This document shows positions 23,030 to 35,895 of a stretch of DNA of 64,000 bases, in pieces; the first letter of the stretch is position 1; each line of letters starts with the position of its first letter. The notes below the pieces were generated by a model. It had not been told where the DNA came from. It was given only the letters and a program-made list of their open reading frames with translations, and made no database searches. This DNA comes from Cyathus striatus (Eukaryota > Basidiomycota > Agaricomycetes > Agaricales > Nidulariaceae), in assembly GCA_025738555.1 (NCBI GenBank), contig JAOVFP010000004.1, positions 3,038,001-3,102,000 on the forward strand, in the 5' to 3' direction. Made by a program: the position numbers and the translations under genes.

Positions 23030-24060
23030 CTACCCATCCATCACATCCATGCAGTTGACAATAGCCGACGAGGTGACTCTGGTGTGTTATCAATTACTTT
23101 ACTGCTTTCCTTCCAGTGAAAATCATATCGCTCTGATTCAACGGTTGTAGAATTAAAACACCTTGCAAATGTTGCTTGCCTAGGAGCTGGACATCATTCA
23201 GCTGAACGTTTCGACGCTCCGAAATGTCTCCCGGAAACACGAAAGGCTGTCATTAATGATATAATGAGTTAGATCAATTCCAAACATTTAAAGGAGCGCA
23301 TTTTATAGCTAAATGGACCTGCTGATGGGAAATTGTCGATTTTGCAGACTATGGCTGAAATATGTGAGAATGAAAATAAGCTCTTTTCGGGCTTCTTCTT
23401 TTCGTGAACAGCAACTCAAACTGGAAGGGATGATGGGAGAAGACTCATGCTAACTATTGCATATCAACTGGCTATCTCTGTACCACTAACCAAGGAGTTA
23501 ATTATTTCTCAATTAGAACAAGACCCAGCAACATTATCATATTCGATGGAGGTCTAGATGAGGAAACTCGTTACAGATCCATTAAAACATGTCCTTAAGG
23601 ATAGCAATCACTGGTAGACAATCTGTGGGTATACTATGCTACATCTAGTTATTATCGACGGTCTCGATGAATGTAATGGAGCTGAAGTACAGTCAAAAAT
23701 TATAGAAACTATTGCTGGTGTGCTTCTGGAATCAGCATTACATTTGCAATTTCTTATTGCAAGCCGGTCTGAATGAGAAACTCGTAAAGCTTTCAGTTCA
23801 CCAACTCTTCAAGATATGCGTGTTTCGCTCGTACTTGATGAGTACTATAATCCCGACAAGGATATTGAAACCTATTTTCTCAGTGAATTTAATGCAATCA
23901 AGCGTTCACATCCATTATCCGCAGATTTATCTAAAGAGCCTAACTGACCTTCTCAAACAATCTACAAGCACTAATTCAGCGGTCATCTGGGCAATTCATT
24001 TATACTTTCACTGTTATCAAATATATTTCAAATGATAGACGAGATCCTAGAAAGGGTTTG
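23030..24060 (+). pseudogene. NACHT-type NTPase (NLR-like) relic
   Basis: Fragments in shifting frames with internal stops follow the order of a fungal NACHT protein. They are LANVACLGAGHHSAERFDAP then PETRKAVINDIM; a degraded Walker A, NGPADGKLSILQTMAEICE, in place of GxxGxGKS/T; GFFF; a QLAISVPLTKELI..QDPA helix region; the Walker B region VIIDGLDECNGAEVQ; then LQFLIASRSE and YFLSEFNAIKRSHPLS. In-frame stops (for example after IASRSE and after IMS) and the missing Walker A lysine/threonine context show it is inactive. Intact relatives in mushrooms are STAND NTPases thought to act in non-self recognition. Confidence 0.78.
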
Positions 24061-24216
24061 CAAGCCACTGTCAAGTTGTCGCCTCTAAAGCCACCTGAAG
24101 AATCCCCATACAGGCAAAGTTTCATTCGCTCAGGTGTGGTCTTTCACGATGCCTGATAACCGACACTGTAGAAATGCATCTCCCGGAAGTTATTAAACGT
24201 CTTTGTATGGGATAAG

Positions 24217-24582
24217 GTGGGCTACTACGCTGCCCAAGGAGCAGCTCAGCGTGTGGTGAAGAAAAACGTATTGGCGGATCATGCCAAGGATGAACGCATT
24301 AAACTGCGGCTTGGGGTAAATACGGAAGGAAGGTACAGAGTGCCACAAGAAAGTTTCAATAATTTATTGGACAAACGTTCGAGCCTCAAAGATGACTGGA
24401 TTACGTACTTGGTCTCATCGGGTCAAACAGAGAGCGAGTTTTTTGCTCGCCAAACTGATTTAGAGTACAGTTTAAATACTTTAAGGAACATGTATTTACA
24501 GGGATATCATCTGCATGAATTGAAATTTCCAGAAATAAATACTATTGGTATGCATGAGTCATTTGTGAGTACAAGCTGTTAG
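24217..24582 (+). other. Unrecognised open frame, 122 codons
   Basis: An open frame downstream of the NACHT relic. The window-level ORF begins at a GTG, so no ATG supports this start. It is charged and helix-prone (KKNVLADHAKDERIKLRLG) and ends at 24582. No domain recognised; it may be the decayed tail of the NACHT gene or of a neighbouring gene. Confidence 0.25.
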
Positions 24583-24691
24583 TGTATATACAATCATTAC
24601 ACATAGTGGCAAATGTGGTATGCAGAATAAAAACTACAGATGTTCCTTCATTATCATCGTTAATAAAGGTACTTGATCATCTTCCCAATTG

Positions 24692-27600
24692 TCATGAATC
24701 ATTAATAGCAGCCTGAAGCACAACAACCCCACTGCCGCACTTGGACACCACAAAAGCAGTCGCAACATCCCCGATAGTCTTCCTCACCTCTGCACCAACG
24801 GCCCCATGCTTATCCATAAGCGCATTCAGCTCTTGCCTATGGTTCTCCACTGCAAGCCTCCGCGACCTTCCAGCGACAATAAGCAGATCACCAGACGCCG
24901 TTGCGGCCTCTGCTTGCTCATGCGCCTCCTGGATGATAGCTTGGAGGGGGATGGGAGATGAAATTTCACGGAATGTTATCCTCGACAATGCGGGTGATGA
25001 AGGGGAACCGGGGGACGTGTATCGTCCCCAAGCGATGCTGTCTGCTGTTTCGGATTGCAAACGCGTTTCGGTACTTGCGTGGCCGTATACGGTATCAGGG
25101 AAACCAGCAACAGCCTAAGTTACGACTAGAGGATTAGCCTGATCGCCAAATAGGAAGTCGTAAAAACTTACAGAAGCAACAGTCAAAGCATTAATATCCT
25201 CCCTTCTCTCCTCCGCAATTTTAGCATCGAGAGGCCTAACCACATCAGACCCAATCTCCTGCTTCGTAACCTTCACCACCGTAGCAGTGACCTTCGGATT
25301 CTCACATATCTGTACAACAAAGTCCAAAGCGAGACGGTCATCAGGTCCACCAAAGAACGGAAGGAAGAGATGTTGTTTGCTTCCTCCGGACGTAGCCCCA
25401 CTCCACGGAAGAGTCTGATCAACAAAGAGCGCTACATCTGTTTTGGCCTGGGCGAAAATACCACGAACGAACTGAGAATGAATAGCAGCGGCCGAATTTT
25501 CCGCTCCTCCACCAGCACTCCTAAACAACATATCGAACGGATTGCCCATTGGTCCCCTAGGTGTGGTAGGCGCAGTCCCTGTATCATACTGCGCCTGCAT
25601 AGGCGAATTCGGGAGCACAACTCCCTTAGTCCCACCAGCCCCATCCTCAAACGCATCATTAACCACAGGAGGCAACCAAGGAACAAGCACCATATCCGCA
25701 TCATACCGCCCCGCATGGTCAACGACACTCCACACCAAGTCCTCATACTTTACAATCTCCAACGCAGGCGTAATCTGCACATCGTTCAGATGTCCAAACA
25801 TGCGGAACACGGAGAGTAGAGGGTCGGTGAGGAGCATAGCGTCGGGAACACTGGATTTCATCACTGCCGAGACACGGTCCGAGAGCTCAATTAGACGGAG
25901 AGCTTCGACGGACATGGAGGGCTCGTAGCGATGGGAGGAAGATGATGATGCGGAGCTGGCGGCTCGTTTTTCGAGCCTGATGGCGGAGGTGCTATTTGTA
26001 TCCCTTTCGGTATGCGTAGGAGGTTGGACAAGCTGCGTGAGAGCCATCATTCCAGGGACGTGTTCAATCCTATCCAAGACGACGGTGAAGCGTGTCTTCT
26101 TCTCGTACTCCCCTCCACCTTCGGCACCAGCACGCGAACGATTATGTCTAGCGTCTCTAGCCGCTTCGTCGTCAGCCACATTGTCGAAGTTTGCACCGGT
26201 AGCTGAGATGCGCTTGCGCAGGTGGGGTGGGTAGAGCCATGTTACCAGGGGAGTAGTCATGAATGTCAACACGAGAGCTTCGAGCACGAACATCGAGAAA
26301 ACGCGCTGCGGGTGTGCATATGTTGGCCCTGTGCAAGGAAAGGATCGGTATGCAACACACCTTGTTCAAGATCCCAGCAGACAGTCCAACATTCAACACA
26401 ATCAACTCCACAAGCCCTTTACAACTCATCAAGGACCCAATGGTGCTGCTCTCCCTCCATCCGAATCCAGCAAGATACTTTGCAGCAAGGAGACAGCCGC
26501 AGAATTTCCCGGTGAACGCGAGAGACATGATGGCGATGGTGTAGCCCCAGGTGATGCCGTTGTCGAGGAGGCCTAGGTCGGTGGAAAGACCGGAGAGTGT
26601 GAAGTACTATACATCACATGTAGTTAGTAACTGCGCGGCTTACGTTTAGGTGGAACATACGAGAGGGAGGAAGATAATGGACACCATATCTTCCAACTTC
26701 TCAGTCAAGTGAATCGCGAGACCTCCTTCGCGAGGGACGATGATACCCGCTAAGAATGCACCTATACCATATGTAAGTACGTGCAGCACAACGATATGAC
26801 CAAAGAGACGTACCAAAGATAGCGTGCACGCCAATGACATCCGTAAAGAACGCAGATCCGAAAAGTAACATCATGACCACAGTCATAAAGAACATGGTAG
26901 GGCCATTTTCGACTGCGAAGTATAATTAGCAATTGCACCGAGTATAAATTGTAACGAGAGAAAGAGTCAGAGAAGAGAAGCAAGGCGAAAGCTCGCAAAT
27001 TAACATATCAGATAATGAAAGCCACGGGTGATCGACATTCATATTAAAGAACCGTCGATCGCGATCCGTCAAACCCCGCAGCCGCAGTTTATGTTCCCTG
27101 GGTCCATTATAAAATGCCACTACACCATATATCCAAGCAAGTAAAAGAAAGAGGGAACTCACTGCTACCAGTAGTACGCGCCAACCACCTCACCGCGTAT
27201 TTCACCGGAAAGAGGAGGAACAAAGTCCATCCCACACACACCATGAGAATCCAAAGCGCTGTAAGCCCCGAGCCGGCATTGACAAGAGCCACAGCAAGAG
27301 CTAGGAGTGTCCATCCAACTATACCAATGACATCAGAAAAGAAGCGTCTAAAAAAGAAGAGAAAAACCACGTACTAATATCATTCCCCACACCCGCAGAA
27401 AGCACAATAATGCCCACAGTAGTATCCAACAGCTTTAGCTCCGTCAAAATACGACAAAGGACAGGAAAAGCAGTGATACTATACGCCACGCCCGTAAATA
27501 ACATAAAGTGTGTGAACTTGACGCTGGAGTCGATGAATTCGTGGTAGAGCGGCACAGAGAGTGCGGCGCCGAATCCGAAGGGGAGTATCATCCCCGCAAG

Positions 27601-28155
27601 GGAGATGGTTGCTGAGAGCCTTGCATTGCGTTTGATGACGGCGCTGTCGATTTCGAGGCCGACGAGGAAGAGGAAGAGGCAGAGACCGATGTTGGCTACG
27701 AGGGAGAGGTAAGGTTGTGAGTCTTGTGGGAAGATATGTTCTGAGAAGCCCGGGATGCGGCCGAATGCCGTGGGGCCTATGGAGGGTTAGTTGGGGTGTG
27801 AGGGAGGGAGAGGGGGAAGGAGGTGACTAACCGAGGATGATCCCGCCCAGGACTTCGGCGATGACCTTTGGTTGTCTGAGTTTGCGGAGGCCGAGGGAGA
27901 GAAGACTGGCGGTGCAGACGATGATACCTATAATAGACGTTAGTACGGAGAATGAGTGTGGTAGCGAACAATGTGCCCCGAGTGCTCGAGCACTCGTTGT
28001 CAACGCAAAAGACACTCACCGACTTGGATGATCCACAGTCTGATGGGATCGCTTTCGTTGAATGCTGAGGGGTCTTTTCCGGTCAACAAGCCGCCCTGCT
28101 CTGAGGCAGCTCGTTTTTGAAAGAGCGAGATAACGGTAGTGGAGAATTCTGGCAT
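24692..28155 (-). CDS. K+/H+ antiporter, Kha1-like (CPA2 family)
   Basis: The start at 28155 gives MPEFSTTVISLFQKR, with splicing at about 28018 into the first membrane segment. Exons down to about 26300 encode 11-13 TM helices of the Na+/H+ exchanger fold. They include KLRQPKVIAEVLGGIILGP, SLVANIGLCLFLFLVGLEID and the ion-binding-region segment SAGVGNDISTW, where Asp is the expected proton/cation ligand. The long exon 25171-26293 starts with MFVLEALVLTFMTTPLVTWL and continues into a cytosolic C-terminal domain of about 400 aa with Ser-rich linkers. A last exon ends at 24692. This matches endomembrane K+/H+ antiporters controlling organelle pH and K+. The frame appears intact; small exons near 26640-27370 were not individually verified. 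Confidence 0.88.
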
Positions 28156-29232
28156 CGCGAGGTATCGTTAGAGGGGTATGTGTCGAGTGGCTTGAGATGG
28201 TATTCCAAGGTGTTCCAGGTAGATGAATAGCGAGTCGTGAAAAAGTAAAAAGCAGATATCCAAAAAGCAAAGCAAGTAAAATCGTGAGGTATATGATATA
28301 CGTAGCAGATGGTCGTCAAAGGGTTGTCTATCCACACCAATGTGGTCGAAAGGCCCTTCTATCTTTCAATGAATAGACTGAGTTCGTTCTTCTCACGTTT
28401 TTCGTTGAGCAGCCCTTTTGAAGCACGATGGGGAGAATAACAGGGCTGAGGAGAATGCTCCAGCTCCTGAAGGAAGTGGAGAAAGGCGAAGAGCGAAGAG
28501 CGAAGAATCTCCCCAGTGCTATATTTGCCCTTTCCTAATATGGAAACCTCGGATGATTCGGCTATCTGACGGCTGCCGCTTTGCCGAGCGGTGGCACTGC
28601 TTGATCATGATCGTATCTGCTCTGAGAAAGTTTATGTTTCGTTGATATCAGTGCTCTGCATCTGTGGGGAACACTCCGACATAAAGATCGTTTCGTCGTT
28701 ACATCTGTGTAGTAAAAATAACTATATGTGCTGGAAGGATGGTCGCAAGATGGTCGTTTATCTCAACCTACTTTTGACTCTCGTGTCTCGACAACCTTGG
28801 CCGGAGGATAATCTACGATAATCCAGTCTGCAATGAGGCTCTTGATTACCTCTTGGCACATTAATGCTCCGAGCCTCATTATTTACCTCCCTTCTCAAAT
28901 TATATATCTCTTCCACCGTCTCACCAATGCAGAAGGTCACCTTATGCCCTCTTGACAGAGTTTCATCCACACAAAATTCAATTCATTCATAAATACAACT
29001 CGATATACTTCCCCGGGATCGTCATAGTAATATCAACAGATCCCTTCTCTATCACCGGAATCAAAGAATCACAAGTCACCCGTTGCGATCAGTAGGCCAG
29101 GCAAGGATCCGTCCCTCGGGTAAGCGCCAACCTAAATTGCAAAGTTTCAAACATACGTCACGATTTTACGGATGTACACTTCTTCCCGTTCCCCAACCCA
29201 AGTACACGAGACACCAAACCTCCTATGTAACA
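28156..29232. other. Intergenic, no supported gene
   Basis: Upstream region of the antiporter, then the downstream flank of the lipase relic. The ORFs lack motifs. Confidence 0.4.
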
Positions 29233-30719
29233 TCACAACCTCCCAATCCACTCAACAGACTGAACAGCGACCAACCCCCTAGCCTTCTCACAAGGCACCA
29301 ACCCATCCATTCCCCAAAAATCATGAACAGCATCTTCTTGCGCATCCAACGTCACCTCAACGCCATCCCCGCGCATAACTTCAGCGAGATCTTCGCATTC
29401 GCGCCGGAACGATTCGCAGCTTCCGATTGAGATGAATGTTTTTGGGAAATTTGTGAATGAGCCTTTTGGTGCGAGATCTATTTGAAACGTCAATATTGTT
29501 AAGTTAGTTGTGGATAAATTGGGATGAAGCATACTGGGAGAAAAGAGTGGCGTTTCGGCAAGGCTGATTGGATTGTGCCCTAAAAGTTTTAAGACTGCAT
29601 AATGGGACGTTGCGAGGAGGTCGATGTCGGTGTTTGGTCTTTTTGCTGAAGGGTCTTCGTTGATTTTAAAGTCAATCACTAAAAAATGACACGTTAGTTG
29701 AATGGTCCCCTCTGCGTAATCTGGACTGAGTCATACCCATATCAACCATTGGCTATTAAAAGGTAAGTTTTAGTAAAACCATTCGAAAAAGGAAGTCTCA
29801 CTGAATAAACCATCAGCCCAATTGGCATCGGTAACTTGTGGTCATACAGATATCGCGCCAGCATTAAAGTTAAGTGACCTGATATTTTGAAAATTAGATA
29901 TGAAAAGGGCAGCAAAATAGGCTAGAAAGCAGAACGCACGTACCGCCAGCACAAGCACCAATGACCACAATACGGGAAGGATCAGTACCAGATTTAATAA
30001 GATGCTGATATCCAGATAACGCGTCTATAAGTTGTTCAGGATGGGGCGATTCATGGACTAAACGGTATTCCACCGCTGTTAATTTGACATCAGTACAGGA
30101 TTCGTCCTCTTATAAAATGAGCACTGACAAAGGATATACTTCATCTTGGAGTTCTGTAGGAGGCTGTCAGCGCATAATTATGAATATAGTAAGACTAAAT
30201 TACGCGTTGCAGTTGTCGAGCAATCTCTGAGAAAGACGTCAAAACTTCGTAGAATATAAATAGACGAACGCATACCAAGTTCCCCATAACTCTCCTGCCC
30301 ATTCCCCATCATATACCCACCTCTTTCAAGTCCGCATGCTTAGGCCACACATACCCCGGAATGCGAACAGGTTCAACCTTCTCATCCACAGCATACCCAC
30401 AAAGTAACTTAGAGTCCACAGGCTCGATCCAGACAAAACTGGTTTCCTTAAGTTTACTTTCTGGCACCGCGATGGTTTTATCTATGGAGAGGGGGTGTAA
30501 CCCAGCGTTGGCGTTGAGAGGCATGATCCAGCGCACGACGCGGATCATGATGCATTCTTTGAGTGTCCATGATGCTCTTGGTTTAATAAAAGTGTAGTAG
30601 ATCGACCAAGAGGGAACGAGGACTAGAAGTGCAACAATTCTAGAGAGAACGTAGAGAGCTTTGAATGGCTGCTTGTGCCAGATTGGATATTTGAATTCCT
30701 TGGAGATTGTTAGAGACAT
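29233..30719 (-). pseudogene. Decayed steryl-acetyl-hydrolase-like alpha/beta hydrolase
   Basis: An N-terminal exon (30719 down) encodes a membrane-anchored lipase start (IVALLVLVPSWSIYYTF). It ends at PKHADLKE, after which the frame shifts directly into GGYMMGNGQESYGEL. The strand that normally carries the oxyanion-hole HGG is missing. Later exons read YRLVHESPHPEQLIDALSGY, then VVIGACAGG where family members have GDSAGG, so the nucleophile Ser is Cys. The last exon carries the expected His region, AVHDFWGMDG, and ends at 29233. Later introns keep good splice sites, so decay is recent. The start codon lies only 14 bp from the Harbinger-type element end at 30733, so the promoter was probably displaced by that insertion. 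Confidence 0.8.
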
Positions 30720-30993
30720 GATGGTTAAACAGTGGGTGACTTCCCGCTGGGTTTAGAATCCTAGATTATTTTTCTAAACCTTAAGCGAGTGGCGTTCGAA
30801 AAAAATAGGTTTGAGTGGATGACTTCCCGCTGAGTTTAGAATCCCAGATTATATTTCTAAACTTAAGCGAGCGGTGTTTGGAAAAAAATAGAATGAGCAC
30901 CTAAACCGTAACACACTAGTAAACACAATGTATGAGCTATTCTTAAATGTCGAACCCTGAGGCCTGTGTAATGATCTTATCGCAATCTCTGCT

Positions 30994-32377
30994 ATGGACA
31001 TCAATGATGAGGATGCCATCGAGTACGAGGAGTTTCAACGCCTACAGACACACTTAGCGGAGGAGTTGCAGTTGCTGGAAGAAGAGGAAAGACTGCTTTA
31101 TGCATCTGCAGGCTTGATTAGCTATGGTCTTGAAGAAGCACATCAAATACGCACAGAGCGACGTAAAGAGCGAAGATTATATCTAACACGTCCTGATCTG
31201 CTTCCCAATCCACGAGTAGCAACACCATGGCAGGTGCTATATGATAATCAAAATGATCGAGCATTCATTACAACGATGGGAATTGATGTTGCAACATATA
31301 AGCACATCTTGGATAGTGGTTTCGAAATTATATGGAATACAACACCTATTCCTCGTAGTGATGTCTCACCAGCTTCACACCCTCGTATTACACGCCGCTC
31401 ACTTAATGCAAGTGGTGCCCTTGGACTTATCTTGCATTTTCTCAATTCCACGATGCATGACACTAGTCTTTGCCAGATATTTGCACTTATTCCATCCTCG
31501 GTATCACGCTACATTAGCTTTGCTCTTCAGATCTTGCTATTAACTTTGAAGAAAATGCCTGAAGCACGAATAAAATACCTAGTTGGAGATGAGTTTCAAG
31601 AAAGTAATGCATGGATTGCTGCTCGTCATCCACTCCTGACTGGGGCATTTGGAAGCATGGATGGTTTGAATCTTGCAGTTCAAACATCAAGCGATGTGGA
31701 AATTGAAAATGCAACCTATAATGGATGGTTGCATGAGCACTTTGTAAGTTCTGTCTTAGTCTTTGCTGGTGATGGTATGTTCCAATATTAAGTACATAAA
31801 TATCTACCTTACCACATTATAAAATTTAGGAACAATAATTGCCTGCAATCTCAATGCACCTGGTAGTTGGCATGACTCACGCGTAGCTCAACCAATTTAT
31901 GAAAAACTTCATACTCGAACACCTGATGGTTATTACCTGGTCACAGATACAGCATTTCCTCGTGGAACAAACCAGATTGTGGGTCGGATAAAAGCTCCAT
32001 TAAAAGAAGGGTCAAGAATATCTAGTGATCCTGTGGAATATACTGAAATATTGAAGTTTGACCGGCAACTTCTATCATATTGGCAGACAGCAGAATGGGG
32101 AATGCATACAATGCAGGGCTCATTTGGCCGCTTGCGAGTTCCCCTCCCTATCAATTACAATGATCTTTGGGGAGATTTGTTGGAGACCATCACACGTCTA
32201 TTTAATCTTCATACCCGTACCATTGGGTTCAATCAGATCAAGTCGGTTTATGTGCCTATATGGAGAGATGATGAAAAACAAGAACAACTTTGGCTATCAT
32301 TTGAGGCAATGTTATTTTCGGAGCAGCGAGAAAATGACAGAGTTAGAAGATTTCATATGATTGTTACAGAAGCTTAA
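30994..32377 (+). CDS. HARBI1-like DDE nuclease (PIF/Harbinger transposase)
   Basis: Two exons (30994-31775 and about 31831-32377) with GTATGT..TTTAG rejoin FAGDG to TIIACNLNAPGSWHD in frame, giving about 440 aa. Catalytic acids: D in FGSMDGLNL, D in YYLVTDTAFPRG and E in WQTAEWGMHTMQGSFGRL. An N-terminal acidic coiled region (LAEELQLLEEEERLL) precedes the nuclease. All three acids are in place and no stop interrupts it, so it could still be active. It needs a Myb-like partner for nuclear import and DNA binding in this superfamily, which matches the divergent gene at 32536-34538. Confidence 0.9.
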
Positions 32378-32535
32378 TCACTCATCAAGCAGGTTTTTGT
32401 ATTAGTTTTTTATTGGGTGGGTATGTAGAATAGTTATCAAACAAACTTGTGTATGAAAATATAGTCCAGAGCAAAAAAGAGACAGAAAATGAGTGTTCAA
32501 GTGGTTATGAAAAGAAAGTAAAGCAGCATTTAAAT

Positions 32536-34538
32536 CTAATCTCCATTATGGTCAACATCGTCATCATTCTCAGCATCTTTAGACTCCGACGTAAGATCCA
32601 CAACAGCGTCATTAATTCTAGACACAGCAGAGTGGAAAGGACTTCCTCTGCGACGAGTAGAAGGGGAAGGAGTCCAGGAAATATATGGTGACAACAGAGG
32701 AGTATGATCAAGAGGCGCAGAAGGCAACAGACTAGAGCCACCACGATTGGCTACAGGAGACAAGGATCGATTGCGATGTACAACAGGAGAGCGAGAGTGC
32801 AAGAGGCATGGTGGAAGAACAATGCTGTCATCAAGACGTGTAATACGTCGTGTTCCAGGACTGTCATTAACACCAGTTGCTGCCTCATCATCAGATGATC
32901 CACCAACCCATCGCGTTGCACACCCACCATCTGCATAGAAGATATCTTGACGATAGTGACGCCTCTCTTGCAGTTGACGAGAGTGCTGATGAGGTCGAGA
33001 GGGAGGAGACCAATGATTACGTCTGCGTATGGGAGAAATGCGAGCATGGCTTCGAGATGACAGCATACCCAGAAGCTCATTCCTGTCTGCTTCACGTTCA
33101 GCAGCAGCACAACGACGTTCTGCCTCAAATAACTGAGCTGAGAGAGTATCAGCACGGCGCTGAGCTTCACGCAACTGTGATGTCAGCTGGAATATTTGAT
33201 TAGCATGAAAAGCATGAAGCGAATGCTCCTCATGTCGTGCTTGAAGAAGAGAAGGGTCCAGAGCGGCAGAAATGCTCGCTAACATCCCTTGGCTAGCTGT
33301 CCGGGAGTGCGATCGAGAGGAGGACAAAGTGTGCAGGTCAACTGCAGGACGACGAACAGTGAGACCAGCAGGTTTCTTAACAACCTTAGCATGTGATGAT
33401 GGTCCCACAGTTGTTTCTTCGGTATCCGAGAGGACATTTCCATCATCAGCTGCATCTACGATTTCTTCATCATCAAGGTCCCGGGTCCCAACCTTTTCAT
33501 TCATAGCATCATCGATCTGATGAGCACGAATGACATTAGGTGGACACTCCGCATCACCAGTTGGTTTGGGTGTTTTCACGAGCTAGTTATTGTAAATATA
33601 TCGCATAATTGATTAGTATGATTGATTGCATACCTGTTTGAACTTCAGCTCCAATGATTTCGCTGACCTTCGAGGACGTTCAAGATTGACAGCCTGGTCA
33701 TTATAGACATGCTCCAGTTCATTCCAGCCATTACCTCCCAACGGCAACAGAGCCTCAGCAACATTGAGAAGAAGCTCAACATCCTCTGGAGAATAATTCG
33801 GAGCACCAGAAGCTCGTCCCTTGTACCTCTTTGCTTCTGGCTGACCGGTTGGATGTGATTCAGCCTTGCGCTTTGACCCGGAACCTGAGGCAATGGGCTG
33901 ATCATCCACAGCCTTTTGCTTGCCTTTCCCTTTTGGATCAGGGCGACGAGAACCGGCAACCTTCAAAGCTGGACGAGCAGCTTGCTGTACTAGCTGGTTG
34001 GAGGGAGGGGGCACCAGATCTTCAGGCTCGGAGTGTGCAACATCAGCATTGACAGCCATAGGTAGAGTGGGGAGATACTGAGGGTGATAATTCTAAAATT
34101 TCGAGTTAACTTTGAATCAAGCACGAAACCATGCTAACAAACTTACCATGGGCATGCCATACGGCGGGAACATGTATGCATTGGCCACCAGATGCCCTTG
34201 TGGACCATGCAGCTGCAAAAATATGGTTAATCACGAAGAAAACAAGTTAGTAAGCAAGGAACTTACATAGTTATTCATGTAACCACCGTGCTCTTGGGCT
34301 CTTGAAGGTTCATGCTGATTATTTGCATATGCACCACGTTCTTGACCTCTTGGAGGCTCACGTTGAGAGGAGGTAGGTACCTGTAAAGGAATGGATAAAG
34401 GATATGTTCGGATATATGATATAAATAACGTACTGGTGCTTGCATAGTTGACGATGGAATAGGCCATGCCTGAGGATTATCACCGTAATCACCTTCCTGT
34501 GGAGGTTGGTTTTGCTGGGGTTGATCTGAGGGCGACAT
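32536..34538 (-). CDS. DUF6818/Myb-SANT-like accessory protein of the Harbinger element
   Basis: Short Pro/Gln-rich N-terminal exons (MSPSDQPQQNQPPQEGDYGD from 34538) are spliced to an exon at 34059-33613 and then to a long exon 33579-32536. The DNA-binding-like domain is NYSPEDVELLLNVAEALLPL followed by GNGWNELEHVYN and RRSAKSLELKFKQ, a Myb/SANT-like helical pattern. A coiled coil (TSQLREAQRRADTLSAQLFEAERRCAAAERE) and a Ser/Arg-rich tail follow. It converges with the nuclease gene (stops 158 bp apart), the usual two-gene layout of PIF/Harbinger elements. Frames are open throughout. Confidence 0.83.
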
Positions 34539-35895
34539 TATATAGAAATTTGTAGAGAGTGACTAATAGTTAAAAGAATAGTTAAGAAAGAGTGGATGAG
34601 GAGATGGACTTTCTACTCACGAAGTTGTTGGTCTTTTATAACCTCAAGACATCCCCAGCACACCCAGATTTTTCCACAATCGCCGAGGCTCCTTTACTCA
34701 TCACACGATGTAGTACATTTTGAGCTGTAACGATGAGGAAAAAAGAGTAAGGACCTTAGCAAAAAAATCTGTTAAAACGGATGTCTGACTGGAATGAAAA
34801 TGCGGCGCACTATAGAAGTGAGTGGCGTGTACACGAGACTCCGGAGATTTCAACTTGCGGGGGTTGGGGTGGTGGACCTAGGTGGGATGTGTTGTTATCG
34901 TGTCGACACTGAGCTAGACATCGATGAGGACATTGAGGATGAGGGAAGAAAGTCGTTGTCGATGTTGATAAGTTGGAGGAAGCGTGAGAACTATGATGCC
35001 CTGGATCGGTTGAGGTCGGATCTTCAAAATACGTTTAGAGTGGGTGTTTAGAACTGGAAGAGGGGGGGGGGGGGCCTCTTCCAAATACGCCACCTAGGAC
35101 AGGGTGTGCTTCAAGATCAGCTTTCAACGCAACCCGATTCGGACAACGGCATCACGGCTGATTTCGCTTACAACGTTTAGATATTTAATCTGGGTTTCTA
35201 AACCCTGCGGGAAGTCATCCAGTTTCTAACCATAACGCAACCTTCTCTCAGATCACAAACGTCAATTCCAAAGTCCCTGAGCGTGATCGTTATCTTATCA
35301 TATGCTACTTTCACACCTCTTTCCTGAGTACATTGACTATTACTATGGATATCGTGAATGTACAGCTTCATGAATGCATCACCACGTAAGGTACGAATAT
35401 CTACATCATTGTACATGTTAATAGTAATACTATATACTTCTTTCTCTGGAGTTTGAGCTGTGTCTTGTACATAACTGTCAGAATTTCATGAAAGTTCATT
35501 AACAATCTCAATTGTTTTCTCTAGAATCTGGTCGGCAATTAGGTTAAATATAAGCAGAATTTTATATATTTTATTGTAACAAATAATCCCAACGGAAACT
35601 TTGGAAAATCGTTGTTGAAGCTACAGATTTCACTATTGTGGAGGAGGGAGTATGGTACTGGGAATCTTGAGATGAAAGGGTCCTGCAGGGACAGTTGACA
35701 TCGGAGGTCAAAAATGTGCTGTTTAGAACTGGAAGGGGGGGTTGGGAGGCCTCCTCCAGATTGGCATCTAGGATGGGGTCAGTTTTAAGCTCAGCTATCA
35801 GCTAAGACGAATTAGGACAACGGCAGTACGGCCAACCTCGCTTAAGGTGTTTAGAAATTTATTCTAGGATTCTAAGCGCAGCGGGAAGTCACCCA
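34539..35895. other. Non-coding right arm of the Harbinger element
   Basis: Contains a G-homopolymer near 35061-35073 and the two copies of the right end. The 35222-35726 segment between them is AT-rich and carries only a 72-codon minus ORF (35198-35416) that overlaps the inner terminal repeat. Confidence 0.5.

Larger units (their letters stand above)
30733..35895. mobile_element. PIF/Harbinger-type element with duplicated (nested) terminal repeats
   Basis: The outer ends read TGGGTGACTTCCCGCTG... at 30733 and its complement ending at 35895. The inner ends read TGGATGACTTCCCGC... at 30816 and its complement ending at 35221. Each terminal inverted repeat is about 50-60 bp and shares the block TTAGAA(T/A)CC(C/T)AGA..TCTAAAC. 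On the left the two ends form an 82-bp tandem duplication. On the right the last 170 bp is also present twice (35049-35221 and 35727-35895). The element carries a HARBI1-like nuclease and a DUF6818/Myb-like ORF. A 3-bp target duplication was not convincing. Confidence 0.8.

Noticed and set aside
25370..26234. Several plus-strand ORFs of 84-149 codons opposite the antiporter gene
   Set aside because: GC-rich shadow frames of the coding strand, no motifs.
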